Shown here: positions 1-7,441 of the stretch, piece by piece
Numbering within the stretch: the first letter of the stretch is position 1
Layout of the letters: the number at the start of each line of letters is the position of its first letter
NCBI GenBank assembly: GCA_937893015.1
Contig: CALBJX010000115.1
Location: 1-57,654, forward strand
DNA length: 57,654 bases
DNA from: an uncultured Verrucomicrobiales bacterium
Lineage (GTDB): Bacteria; Verrucomicrobiota; Verrucomicrobiia; Verrucomicrobiales; Akkermansiaceae
Direction of reading: 5' to 3'
Position numbers and translations under genes: made by a program
The notes under the pieces: model-generated
Told to the model about the DNA's origin: nothing
Databases searched by the model: none
What the model saw: the letters and a program-made list of their open reading frames with translations, nothing else

Positions 1-153
1 GCCGGCAACATCATCGTCCGCCAGCGCGGCACCAAGTTCCACCCCGGCAAGGGCGTGGGCATGGGCCGTGACTACACGATTTTCTCCCTCGTTGACGGCC
101 GCGTGTTCTTCGACCGCGAAGGCACCCGCGTCAACGTTGCTCCCGAGGCCTAA
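1..153 (+). CDS. rpmA: 50S ribosomal protein L27, 3' part
   Basis: The frame is open from the window edge and ends at TAA 151-153, giving the last 50 residues of L27. The conserved stretch RGTKFHPGKGVGMGRDYTIF is clear, as is the closing segment with GRVFFDREG. L27 is a small protein of the large ribosomal subunit that sits near the peptidyl transferase centre. The N-terminus and start lie outside the window; in most bacteria rplU precedes this gene. A strong hairpin terminator follows 24 bases after the stop, so this is the end of its transcription unit. Confidence 0.97.
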   Translation, partial: AGNIIVRQRGTKFHPGKGVGMGRDYTIFSLVDGRVFFDREGTRVNVAPEA

Positions 154-177
154 GTCGGCTTCCCGAGCGATACGAAA

Positions 178-207
178 GGGCGTTCCCGACAAGGGAACGC
201 CCTTTTT
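178..207 (+). terminator. Rho-independent terminator of rpmA
   Basis: A perfect 10-bp stem (GGGCGTTCCC at 178-187, GGGAACGCCC at 193-202) with a 5-nt loop is followed by five T. It stands directly after the rpmA stop codon. Confidence 0.92.
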
Positions 208-427
208 GCGTGAGCCGGCAGAGCCCACTGCCTAGCTGTTACGCCCCACAGGATAACAATCGTTGCCGCACCTCTCGGTTAGGGGTAAACAGGGGAACGA
301 TGAACACGCTGCATATGATTACCTTCCGCTGTCACTCCCCTCTCTACAGCCGCATGGAGCTGCTCTGCCATGCGCGGGACCTCGATCGCACCTCCATTCT
401 GAAACTCGCGCTGCACTTCTTTCTCAA

Positions 428-961
428 TCAGCGCAGGCCCCCGCTTTGAGTCCCTTTGGCAGCTGTTTTGCCGCTGCCTGAAAACTGCTGATAGCCACCA
501 TAGCCGACCCCGCCCAGATTGATGGCAGCCTCCAGAGCCGAACCCAGCATGCTGTTGTGGGCGTTGCGGGACTGTTGACGCAGATTCCATGCGTCCATGC
601 GCCCCTGTTGGCGCGTGCGCGAGGCTTCCTCCAGCGCGGCATCCGTGCGGCTGTTGATTTCATCCTCCAGACGCGTGGCAAGGTCAAGCTCGCGCATTTG
701 CGCACTGCCCGCGGAGAGAAGGTTAGAGGCACCGGCATCCGCGCGGGCGCGGGCCATCTGCATCTGTGCGTTGCGTTGCTCGCGCCGTTGGTTTTCCAGC
801 GCCGTGTCCGTCATGACGGCAGCTCGGTTCTCCGCAGCCTCCTCCGTGGCGCGTGCCGCGCGGCGGTAAGCTCTGCTCTGTTCGTGTTCCTGGAGAGCCT
901 GTACGGACTTGGCGGCAGCCGTCGCCGCCATCGTGATAAGTGATGCTGTTCCGAATCCCAT
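428..961 (-). CDS. Phage T7 gp14-like internal virion protein, orphan
   Basis: The product is about 177 residues. It starts with a short hydrophobic Gly/Ala stretch (MGFGTASLITMAATAAA), followed by a long Ala/Arg/Gln/Glu-rich helical region with SNLLSAGSAQMRELDL and a Gly-rich tail. This layout matches the 'virion core protein, T7 gp14 family' of podovirus-like phages, in which the protein is ejected with the DNA; the match is from recalled family pattern only. I chose the ATG at 961 because a TATAGC hexamer ends 9 nt upstream (971-976); ATGs at 970 and 1006 are in frame. No other phage gene is nearby, so it may be a relic or a domesticated gene. The reading frame overlapping its stop continues as a 45-codon open stretch towards 279 that could be a broken partner. 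Confidence 0.55.
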   Translation of the reverse strand: MGFGTASLITMAATAAAKSVQALQEHEQSRAYRRAARATEEAAENRAAVMTDTALENQRREQRNAQMQMARARADAGASNLLSAGSAQMRELDLATRLEDEINSRTDAALEEASRTRQQGRMDAWNLRQQSRNAHNSMLGSALEAAINLGGVGYGGYQQFSGSGKTAAKGTQSGGLR

Positions 962-1042
962 GCCACCCATGCTATACCGCGCCGGCGGGATGAACAGCAC
1001 TTTCACCGCTCCGCATGCCTGTTCCGCAGGGGAAAAGGGGCA

Positions 1043-2209
1043 TCACTTGTGCGCGGGGAGCTGATACTGTTTCGGCGCGACCCCGCCGGGGAAGTTGCAC
1101 TTCTCTCTCGGGCAAAGGTTGAAGAGGGCCTCCTTCACATACCACGCGATACCGCCCGCGCCGAGCGGGTCGGGGTGCAGGCCGTCCTTGGGGAAGAAGT
1201 CCGGGCGATCCGCCAACGGGCTGTACATGTCGATGGTCGGGCAGTGGTAGCGGGCGGCGAGGCGGTCGATGATGGCCTCCATCTCGGGGCGGTGGGTGTG
1301 GGTGTCGCGCTCATCGAGGTGGTGGAAGTACCCCTTGGGCTTCTCCCCTTCCTCCCCATTCTTCACCCAATCCGCGAGGATCAACTCCTCCAAATCGGCG
1401 CGGTGGCCGGGGTGGTTGGCGGGGTTCAGCCCGCGTTCGTAGGAGCGGAAGTCGGGGCAAAGGCGGTTCCAGAGGATGACGAGTGCGCCCTGCGGCCCGC
1501 GCCAGGCCTCAATCAGCTCCGCATAGTCGCGCTCGATGAGGGCGGCATCCCACGTACCATGGTTGGTGTCGTTGATGCCGAGGTTGGAGATGTAAATGTC
1601 CGCTTGGTAGGCCAGCGCCTCCGCATGCTCTTTCTGTTCGCCGTACCAGTAACCGGGGGCGACACGGCCCGCCGTCTTGGCAGAGTGGCCGAAACGGCGC
1701 ACCTCGAACATCCGCTGAGCGGGGAAACGATAGTCGCCGTCCAGCAGCTTCTGCAGCTGCTCGGGGTACTTGTCCTCCGGGTTCGGGATACCCATACCGT
1801 GCGTGATGCTGTCGCCCACGCAGGCGATGCGGATGCGCCCCACGGCGGGGATTTCGCTCAGGGGCACGGCGCGGAACGCGGGCTCCTGCCCCTCGGCGTA
1901 GGAGGCAGCGTTCCCCTTCGCACTTCGATAACGCCACACGACATGCGCACGGATGTCATCGAGCCTCGCGGCGGCGGGCATGCAGTCGTAGTACACGCGC
2001 GTGGTGTTCCCCTCCGTCTCCGTGCGCGTGGCGGGCAGGAAACGGCCGAAGCGGTCATCCGCCAGCTCAAACACGCCGTCCGCGTCGGGGGCCTCCGCGG
2101 TGTGCAGCACCACGCAGCCCTTCTCGGTGTGCCAGTCGGTGACTTGCAGAGCGTGGGAAGCGGGGAAAATCGTCAACAGAGAAGCCATGGTCAGAAAGAG
2201 GGAACGCAT
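1043..2209 (-). CDS. Secreted SGNH/GDSL-family hydrolase
   Basis: This 388-residue protein has an N-terminal signal peptide (MRSLFLTMASLLTIFPASHA). An N-terminal beta-rich portion of about 120 residues precedes an SGNH hydrolase domain. The nucleophile block reads CVGDSITHG, the block III motif is NLGIND, and the C-terminal Asp-His pair is in DGLHPD. Family members are esterases or lipases, often sugar O-acetyl esterases; the substrate here cannot be told. The gene is monocistronic with its own promoter 6 nt before the ATG (see 2216-2244). It is likely exported to the periplasm or outside and may act in glycan deacetylation, which is inference. Confidence 0.85.
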   Translation of the reverse strand: MRSLFLTMASLLTIFPASHALQVTDWHTEKGCVVLHTAEAPDADGVFELADDRFGRFLPATRTETEGNTTRVYYDCMPAAARLDDIRAHVVWRYRSAKGNAASYAEGQEPAFRAVPLSEIPAVGRIRIACVGDSITHGMGIPNPEDKYPEQLQKLLDGDYRFPAQRMFEVRRFGHSAKTAGRVAPGYWYGEQKEHAEALAYQADIYISNLGINDTNHGTWDAALIERDYAELIEAWRGPQGALVILWNRLCPDFRSYERGLNPANHPGHRADLEELILADWVKNGEEGEKPKGYFHHLDERDTHTHRPEMEAIIDRLAARYHCPTIDMYSPLADRPDFFPKDGLHPDPLGAGGIAWYVKEALFNLCPREKCNFPGGVAPKQYQLPAHK

Positions 2210-2215
2210 GCCGCC

Positions 2216-2244
2216 AGCCTACAGGCAGGGCGTGGCGGAGTCAA
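2216..2244 (-). promoter_or_regulatory. Leaderless-type promoter of the GDSL hydrolase gene
   Basis: Read on the minus strand: TTGACT (2244-2239), a 17-nt spacer, TAGGCT (2221-2216), then 6 nt to the ATG at 2209. The predicted start of transcription falls on or next to the start codon. Confidence 0.6.
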
Positions 2245-2371
2245 GTGAAAAACGGAAACACAGCCATACCCCTAGCGCATTGACACCAATCAAAACGCCC
2301 CGAACGGGAAACGTCAGGGTGCCGCCGGCAAGAGCCGGGTGGCATACTACCCGAAGGATGGCATTTTTTGC

Positions 2372-2399
2372 TTGCTCGGGCGGTGGGGGCGGGTACAAT
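2372..2399 (+). promoter_or_regulatory. Leaderless-type promoter of the flavin reductase gene
   Basis: TTGCTC (2372-2377), a 16-nt spacer and TACAAT (2394-2399), followed by 6 nt and the ATG at 2406. There is no room for a ribosome binding site in the transcript. Confidence 0.6.
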
Positions 2400-2405
2400 G
2401 GAGCC

Positions 2406-2948
2406 ATGAGCAAGAATGTCCTTATCATCACCGCTTCGCTGAGAAGCAATAGTAATTCGGATGCGCTGGCCGCCGCGTTTGCGGAGGGAGCGGGCGCGGC
2501 GGGGCATGCCGTGGAGACCATCTCGCTGAAGGGGAAAACGCTCGCGTTCTGCCGCGGCTGCTTCGCGTGCCAGGAGCTCGGGCACTGCGTCACGGACGAT
2601 GACGCCAACGCCATCACGGAAAAGGTTGCCGCAGCGGATGTCGTCGTCTTCGCCACACCTGTGTACTACTACGGCATGGCGGGGCAGATGAAGGTGCTCC
2701 TCGACCGCATGAACGCCCTCTTCACGAAGGATTACGCCTTCCGCGATGTCTACCTGCTCACCACCTGCGCGGATGAGAGCGATGACGAGCTGCACCATGT
2801 GACCTCCGGCATCGAGGGCTGGGTGGCCTGCTTCGAGCACGCGCACCTGGCGGGTGTCCTCCACGCCCCTGCCAACACGGCCCCCGGCGACATCGGCAAG
2901 CAGCCGGACAAGCTCGCCGCCGCCCGCGCCCTCGGCGCCGCGGTGTGA
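2406..2948 (+). CDS. NADPH-dependent FMN reductase / flavodoxin-like protein
   Basis: The protein is 180 residues with a flavodoxin-like fold. The N-terminus VLIITASLRSNSNSDALA is the FMN phosphate-binding loop of the NADPH-dependent FMN reductase family. FCRGCFACQELGHC holds the Cys cluster seen in iron-sulfur-flavoprotein-like members, and FATPVYYYGMAGQMKVLLDR is the typical second flavin-contacting segment. It should use NAD(P)H to reduce FMN, quinones or similar acceptors in the cytoplasm; the physiological substrate is unknown. The start is fixed by the promoter directly upstream. A fragment of cysE follows within 30 bp of the stop. Confidence 0.85.
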   Translation: MSKNVLIITASLRSNSNSDALAAAFAEGAGAAGHAVETISLKGKTLAFCRGCFACQELGHCVTDDDANAITEKVAAADVVVFATPVYYYGMAGQMKVLLDRMNALFTKDYAFRDVYLLTTCADESDDELHHVTSGIEGWVACFEHAHLAGVLHAPANTAPGDIGKQPDKLAAARALGAAV

Positions 2949-2973
2949 GGACTCACGCTCCTTTCGCACCCCC

Positions 2974-3042
2974 TCCTCCGTCGTACCGGAGGACGTCCGC
3001 CCCCACACCACCATCGCCCTCTGCATGCAACAAGGCCTGAAG
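2974..3042 (+). pseudogene. cysE 3'-end fragment (relic)
   Basis: In one frame this stretch reads SSVVPEDVRPHTTIALCMQQ followed by GLK. The intact serine acetyltransferase at 44062-44883 ends with SSVVLEDVRPHTTVAGVP, then further residues, then ALCMQQSLKKA. The two match on both sides of a gap of about 17 residues, so this is a remnant of the cysE C-terminus with an internal deletion. It is on the opposite strand from the intact gene and 41 kb away. No start codon or upstream homology was seen. Confidence 0.75.
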
Positions 3043-3121
3043 GGGGACGTCGGCGGTTCTTCTGCTGAAAAAACTTCCGGTTAAGTTCTCTATAGCAGAA
3101 ATGCAAACACCCCGGGCAGCT

Positions 3122-3799
3122 TCATCGAAACACCTGCGAGGGGTAAAGAAGTGCGTAGAAGCCGCCGATGGTGTAGGCTGCGGTGCCGCCGATGACGGAG
3201 AGGGGGAAATCCACCCCCACGGCCAGGAGAGCCGCCGCAGGGTAGGCCCAAACGGCACCTGTGTCCGTGTGCGCCGCCGTTTGTAACACCAAGCCGCCGC
3301 CGTTCCCCCCGAAGTCGCACACGGGGCAGCGGACAAGCCGCGCACGAGCGTGCGGCGGCAGAGCCGTGAGGAGGGTCGCCGGCGTACGCGGCGCCAGCGT
3401 GTGCGGGGCGACGGCGCTGCGTTGCGGGGTCATGAGCCGCTGCGCCGTCTTGGCAGAAAGGGGCAGGTAGTAGGTCTGCGGGTCACGCGCGGTTTCGCGG
3501 GTCGCCGTGTAGGGCGGTCGTCCCCATGACCCCAAGGCATTGGGACGGCGGATGTAAGTGATTTTGCGCACCGGCAGGTACCATTGCCCGCCGGCTTCAT
3601 ACACATACAGGCGTGTTGTCAGCTTCATGTCGGCGGTGTTGTGGTTCTGCGCTTCGCTGTTGTTCGGCATCCAGACGCCCTCGTAGCTTCGGGGCAACTC
3701 ATACACCTGGCGGTGCGTCTGCACGCAGGCGCACAGCCCGCCGAGCAGCAGCAAGCCCATCGACATCAAACCCGAACGACCAGCGGACACTCCTCTCAT
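3122..3799 (-). CDS. Lipoprotein, C-A-x-V-Q-T-H family, first copy
   Basis: This is a 225-residue protein of unknown function. The N-terminus carries a hydrophobic segment and lipobox (LLLLGGLCAC, acylated Cys in the GLC/AC context) followed by VQTHRQVYELP. The C-terminal third has two hydrophobic stretches (VWAYPAAALLAVGVDFPLSV and a Gly/Ala/Tyr-rich end). The start at 3799 is chosen because a promoter ends 7 nt before it; longer in-frame extensions lack a signal peptide. It resembles the protein at 8792-9424: same lipobox context followed by VQTH, a middle part on 'W-Y-L' lines, and a D-F/W-P-L motif before the hydrophobic tail. It is likely an envelope protein. Confidence 0.7.
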   Translation of the reverse strand: MRGVSAGRSGLMSMGLLLLGGLCACVQTHRQVYELPRSYEGVWMPNNSEAQNHNTADMKLTTRLYVYEAGGQWYLPVRKITYIRRPNALGSWGRPPYTATRETARDPQTYYLPLSAKTAQRLMTPQRSAVAPHTLAPRTPATLLTALPPHARARLVRCPVCDFGGNGGGLVLQTAAHTDTGAVWAYPAAALLAVGVDFPLSVIGGTAAYTIGGFYALLYPSQVFR

Positions 3800-3806
3800 G
3801 CACGGC

Positions 3807-3835
3807 ATTCTACCATGCCGCCGGCGACCGCACAA
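3807..3835 (-). promoter_or_regulatory. Leaderless-type promoter of the first VQTH lipoprotein
   Basis: Minus strand: TTGTGC (3835-3830), 17-nt spacer, TAGAAT (3812-3807), 7 nt, ATG at 3799. This decides the start over upstream in-frame codons. Confidence 0.55.
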
Positions 3836-3876
3836 GAAAAAGCAAGAATCCGCTCCGCACGCCGGAGGGATTAAGA

Positions 3877-3905
3877 TTGCCGAACGCCTGCGAGAATGGT
3901 ATAGT
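3877..3905 (+). promoter_or_regulatory. Promoter of the COG2509 flavoprotein gene
   Basis: TTGCCG (3877-3882), 17-nt spacer, TATAGT (3900-3905). The ATG lies 64 nt further on, so this unit has a true leader. The leader contains two copies of ACTTCCAAC (within 3940-3963) and no Shine-Dalgarno sequence. Confidence 0.5.
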
Positions 3906-3969
3906 ATTTCTACCAAGTCCGAAGTTCCGTCAAAAAAAACTTCCAACCTCAAACTTCCAACTTTTCTCG

Positions 3970-5544
3970 ATGCTCACCGAACTCGACATCCACCTGCCGC
4001 TGGCGAAGGCGTTGCGAGAGGACGCGCGCCGCAAGGCTGCCGCGCAGAAGCTCGGCATTTCGCCCTACCGCATCGGCGGGATGCGACTGTTGAAGGACAG
4101 CATCGACGCCCGCCGACGCCCCATCTGCAAGCAGTTGCGGCTGCTCGTCGCGGTGGATGAGGAGCTGCCGCCCGCGGAGCTGCCGACGCGCGAATACGCC
4201 CCCCTGCCCGCCCATGCCCGCAAGGTCATCATCGTGGGCAGCGGCCCCGGCGGGCTTTTCGCCGCCCTGCGCTGCATCGAGCTGGGCATGTGCCCCATCG
4301 TGCTGGAACGCGGCAAGGATGTCTCCGCCCGCCGTTTCGACCTGCACCCCATCAACTGCGACGGCTATGTGATTGAGGATTCCAACTACTGCTTCGGCGA
4401 GGGCGGCGCGGGCACCTTCTCCGACGGCAAACTCTTTACCCGCGCCACGAAGCGCGGCCCCGTCAGCGAGATTTACGAAACCTTTGTCGCCCATGGTGCC
4501 AACCCTGATATCCTGACGGACGCGCACCCGCACATCGGCTCCAACCTGCTGCCGAACATCATCAAGGCCATGCGCGGCAGCATCCTTGCCGCGGGCGGCG
4601 AGGTGCACTTCCAATCCCGCGTCTGCGCCCTGCTGCTCTCCGCGGACGGCAAGCGCATGCGCGGTGTCCGCACGGCGGACGGCACGGAGTACGAGGCGAA
4701 CGATGTCATCCTCGCCACGGGCCACAGCGCACGCGACGTGTACCGCATGCTGGAGGCGCAGGGCATCCGCCTGGAGCGAAAGGCCTTCGCCGTGGGCGTG
4801 CGCATCGAGCACCCGCAATCGCTCATCGATGCCGCGCAGTACCACCTGCGGCCCAACGAACAACGCCCCGAGGGGTTACCTGCCGCGCGCTACACGCTGG
4901 CCACCAAAATTGAGGGACGCGGCGTGCACTCCTTCTGCATGTGCCCCGGCGGCTTTATCGTGCCCGCCGCCACGGAGAACGATGAGGTCGTGGTCAACGG
5001 CATGTCGCTCTCCCGCCGCAACTCGCCCTTTGCCAACTCGGGCTTTGTCGTCACCGTGGAGCCCGAGGACACGGACGCCTTCTTCAAGGAGCACGGTGTG
5101 CTCTCCGGCATCGCCTACCAAAAGGCGCTGGAAATCGCCACCTCGCAGGCGGGCGGCGGCATGATGAAAGCCCCCGCCCAGAAGGTGACGGACTTTTTGG
5201 CCAAACGCCTGACGAACGAGCTGCCGAAAACCTCCTACCACCCCGGCATCACGAGCTGGGATTTGAACGCCCTGCTGCCCCGCAGCGTCTGCACCCGCAT
5301 GCGCGAAGGTCTTTCGTTTTTCAACCGCAAGCTCCGCGGTTTCGCGGGGGAAGAGGCGCTGCTCATCGGCTGCGAAACGCGCACCAGCTCCCCCGTCCGT
5401 ATCCCCCGCGACCCCGCCACCCTGCAACACCCCGACATCGCGGGGCTCTACCCCTGCGGCGAAGGCGCGGGCTACGCGGGCGGCATCGTCTCCGCCGCCC
5501 TCGACGGCCGCCGCTGCGCGGAATCCGTCGCCGCGGTGCGGTAA
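3970..5544 (+). CDS. FAD-dependent dehydrogenase-like protein (COG2509 type)
   Basis: The 524-residue product has an N-terminal region of about 90 residues, then the Rossmann dinucleotide-binding motif VIIVGSGPGGLFAALRC and its acidic strand end (VLERG). GEGGAGTFSDGKLFTR and the C-terminal CPGGFIVPAATENDEVV with GEGAGYAGGIVSAA are hallmarks of the uncharacterised FAD-dependent dehydrogenase family COG2509. The family is widespread but its substrate is unknown. The ATG at 3970 precedes MLTELDIHLPLAKAL, a natural N-terminus; upstream sequence in frame is intergenic and repeat-like. It is cytoplasmic and convergent with tilS, with only 14 bp between stops. Confidence 0.85.
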   Translation: MLTELDIHLPLAKALREDARRKAAAQKLGISPYRIGGMRLLKDSIDARRRPICKQLRLLVAVDEELPPAELPTREYAPLPAHARKVIIVGSGPGGLFAALRCIELGMCPIVLERGKDVSARRFDLHPINCDGYVIEDSNYCFGEGGAGTFSDGKLFTRATKRGPVSEIYETFVAHGANPDILTDAHPHIGSNLLPNIIKAMRGSILAAGGEVHFQSRVCALLLSADGKRMRGVRTADGTEYEANDVILATGHSARDVYRMLEAQGIRLERKAFAVGVRIEHPQSLIDAAQYHLRPNEQRPEGLPAARYTLATKIEGRGVHSFCMCPGGFIVPAATENDEVVVNGMSLSRRNSPFANSGFVVTVEPEDTDAFFKEHGVLSGIAYQKALEIATSQAGGGMMKAPAQKVTDFLAKRLTNELPKTSYHPGITSWDLNALLPRSVCTRMREGLSFFNRKLRGFAGEEALLIGCETRTSSPVRIPRDPATLQHPDIAGLYPCGEGAGYAGGIVSAALDGRRCAESVAAVR

Positions 5545-5558
5545 CTTTCTTCCCGCCG

Positions 5559-6557
5559 TCAGCAATAAATTTTTTCAGCCCGCCAGATGACGGCGCGGGC
5601 TGTGCCGTCCGCTTCCGTGATAAGAAGGCGTTTTTCCCGGCGGTGGGCAAAGAGATTGCCGGGGAGGTTGACATGCGCGGTCGGAGCATCGGGAGAAAGC
5701 AGGGCATCCACCGCCAGCACAAGTTTTTCCGAAAGCTCGGGGACACCCGCCAAGCTCAGATAGCGGTGCAGCACCGCTTTGCGGAAAGAAGCCCCCTGCC
5801 CTGCCAGTGCCGGCAGAAAGAGCCGCCCCTGCGGATCCGTGAGCGGAAGGAGGGAAAGAGCCTTTTCCAGAGCCTCCTGTGTCTCGCTCTGCAGGCGTGC
5901 GCTGCGGGAAAGAATGGGGACGACGTCGCGCTTCATGGCCTTGTTGAGCGCGGGTAACACCCCGATTCTCAGGGCGTTGCGCACCACATCGGGCACGGCG
6001 TTTGTAGCGTCCTCCACCCAGGTCTGCCCACGCTCACAGAGATATTGTGTCAACGCTTCGCGGCGCAGATGCAACAGCGGACGCAACCAGCAAATACCCT
6101 GCGCCTCGTGCACGCTCTGCATACCGCGGCAACCCGCCGAGCCACGCACCAGACGGAAGAGAACGGTCTCCGCGTTGTCGTCCGCATGGTGTGCCAGAGC
6201 GACGAAACGGGTGCCGATGCGATGCGCCTGTTCCGCCAGAGCGGAACGCCGCGCCGCCCGAGCGGCTGTTTCCAAGGATTCTTTTCGCGCCGCCGCCAGT
6301 GCCGGAACATCGACGCGCGTTTCGGCAAAGGGAATGTTTTCTTTTGCGCACAGGTCGCGGCAAAAGGCAGCATCAGCATCCGCTGCAGCGCCGCGGATGC
6401 CATGGTGCACATGCAGCGCCCGCACGCGCACGCCCTGCTCCCGCAACAGCAAGAGGAGCGCGACGGAATCGCGCCCCCCGCTCAGACCGACAAGCACCTC
6501 CTGCCCCTGCAGCAGAGACAGGCAGGTCTCATCGAGCGAACAATCAATCTTCGTCAT
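5559..6557 (-). CDS. tilS: tRNA(Ile)-lysidine synthase TilS
   Basis: The 332-residue protein carries the PP-loop ATP pyrophosphatase motif GLSGGRDSVALLL near its N-terminus. HVHHGIRG, ALAHHADDNAETVL and the later segment with WVEDATN are typical TilS landmarks. It adds lysine to C34 of the CAU anticodon of tRNA-Ile so that AUA is read correctly; this is essential in most bacteria. The ATG at 6557 lies inside the 3' end of the pilin gene, with a 14-nt overlap, so the two are probably translationally coupled. Longer in-frame extensions are translations of the pilin gene's acidic tail. Confidence 0.93.
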   Translation of the reverse strand: MTKIDCSLDETCLSLLQGQEVLVGLSGGRDSVALLLLLREQGVRVRALHVHHGIRGAAADADAAFCRDLCAKENIPFAETRVDVPALAAARKESLETAARAARRSALAEQAHRIGTRFVALAHHADDNAETVLFRLVRGSAGCRGMQSVHEAQGICWLRPLLHLRREALTQYLCERGQTWVEDATNAVPDVVRNALRIGVLPALNKAMKRDVVPILSRSARLQSETQEALEKALSLLPLTDPQGRLFLPALAGQGASFRKAVLHRYLSLAGVPELSEKLVLAVDALLSPDAPTAHVNLPGNLFAHRREKRLLITEADGTARAVIWRAEKIYC

Positions 6558-7386
6558 CCGTGTCGTCGTCTTCCGCGACATCCTCGTCTTCGTCCTCATC
6601 GGCGGCCTTGCGGCTCTTCTTGCCGCCCTTGGGCGCACCATCCTTGGCAGCCTTTTCCGCCTTCTTGGCAATAGAGGGGGCAAGCTTCTTAAAGACAGCC
6701 TTCGCATCGGCTTCTTCATCTATCTCGGCCGCTTTCACAACACCACTGGCCATCACCATGAAAATCTTGCCGTTGTGGCGCTCCGCCGCGGGCATCACCT
6801 GCTTGGTGAAGGTGGCGACATCCGTCACGCTCACGCCCTTCTCAGGGTTGCCGTCGGAGAGCCAGGGCAGCATATCCAGGTTCTGCTTGGCGGTCGTCTT
6901 GATGGGGGAGTTCGGGTTTTCGCGGTCTTCGCTGCCATCCGTCCAAGAGACATAGGACACGCTCTTGCAGTCCGCCGCAAAGGTGGAGGCACTGGCATCA
7001 ATCTCCATGCGGTGATCGGCAGGGCAGTGGAAAATGGTCGAGACCTTCATCTTATCGCCGGCTTTTTTGGGCAACACGACGGCGTCGAGCTCCTGCGCCA
7101 GCGAGAGCCACCAACCCTCGCTTTCATCGATGGTCTCGGTGTCTTCATCATCATCCATGCCGCTGGTCGGCAGCGTGCCGCGGTTGGCCATGTCCTGAGA
7201 ATACTTGGTGCCGAGCTGGGCCAGCTGCTCCAGATTCGCGCGGCATTTAGCATCCGTGCCCGCGCTCATGTGGGCGTAAATCGCCGGTGTGGCAATGGCC
7301 ATGAGAGCGGCGAGAATCGCAATCACCACCATGATTTCAATAAGCGTAAAGCCTTTCAGAGAACGAGAGGAAAAAGCTGTTTTCAT
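6544..7386 (-). CDS. Type II secretion / type IV pilin-like protein
   Basis: The 280-residue product begins MKTAFSSRSLKGFTLIEIMV, a class III signal: prepilin peptidase cleaves at G/F, and the mature protein keeps F1 and E5 followed by a hydrophobic helix (VAILAALMAIATPAIYA). The middle resembles H-X9-DG-type pseudopilins that are numerous in Verrucomicrobiota and Planctomycetota. The C-terminal ~55 residues are low complexity: Lys/Ala/Gly-rich, then a run of Glu and Asp (DEDEDEDVAEDDDTDDED), which is unusual for a pilin and may bind cations. No pilus assembly genes are adjacent. The promoter at 7396-7423 supports this start. Confidence 0.85.
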   Translation of the reverse strand: MKTAFSSRSLKGFTLIEIMVVIAILAALMAIATPAIYAHMSAGTDAKCRANLEQLAQLGTKYSQDMANRGTLPTSGMDDDEDTETIDESEGWWLSLAQELDAVVLPKKAGDKMKVSTIFHCPADHRMEIDASASTFAADCKSVSYVSWTDGSEDRENPNSPIKTTAKQNLDMLPWLSDGNPEKGVSVTDVATFTKQVMPAAERHNGKIFMVMASGVVKAAEIDEEADAKAVFKKLAPSIAKKAEKAAKDGAPKGGKKSRKAADEDEDEDVAEDDDTDDED

Positions 7387-7395
7387 ACGTTCCCT

Positions 7396-7423
7396 ACTGT
7401 AACATACCCACCGCAGGGAGCAA
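7396..7423 (-). promoter_or_regulatory. Near-leaderless promoter of the pilin-tilS unit
   Basis: Minus strand: TTGCTC (7423-7418), 16-nt spacer, TACAGT (7401-7396), 9 nt to the ATG at 7386. Confidence 0.55.
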
Positions 7424-7441
7424 GGAATTTTTGCGTATTTT

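Noticed and set aside
6544..6719. N-terminal extension of TilS to 6719
   Set aside because: The extra Arg/Lys/Pro-rich residues are a frame-shifted reading of the acidic pilin tail; the ATG at 6557 fits the TilS N-terminus.
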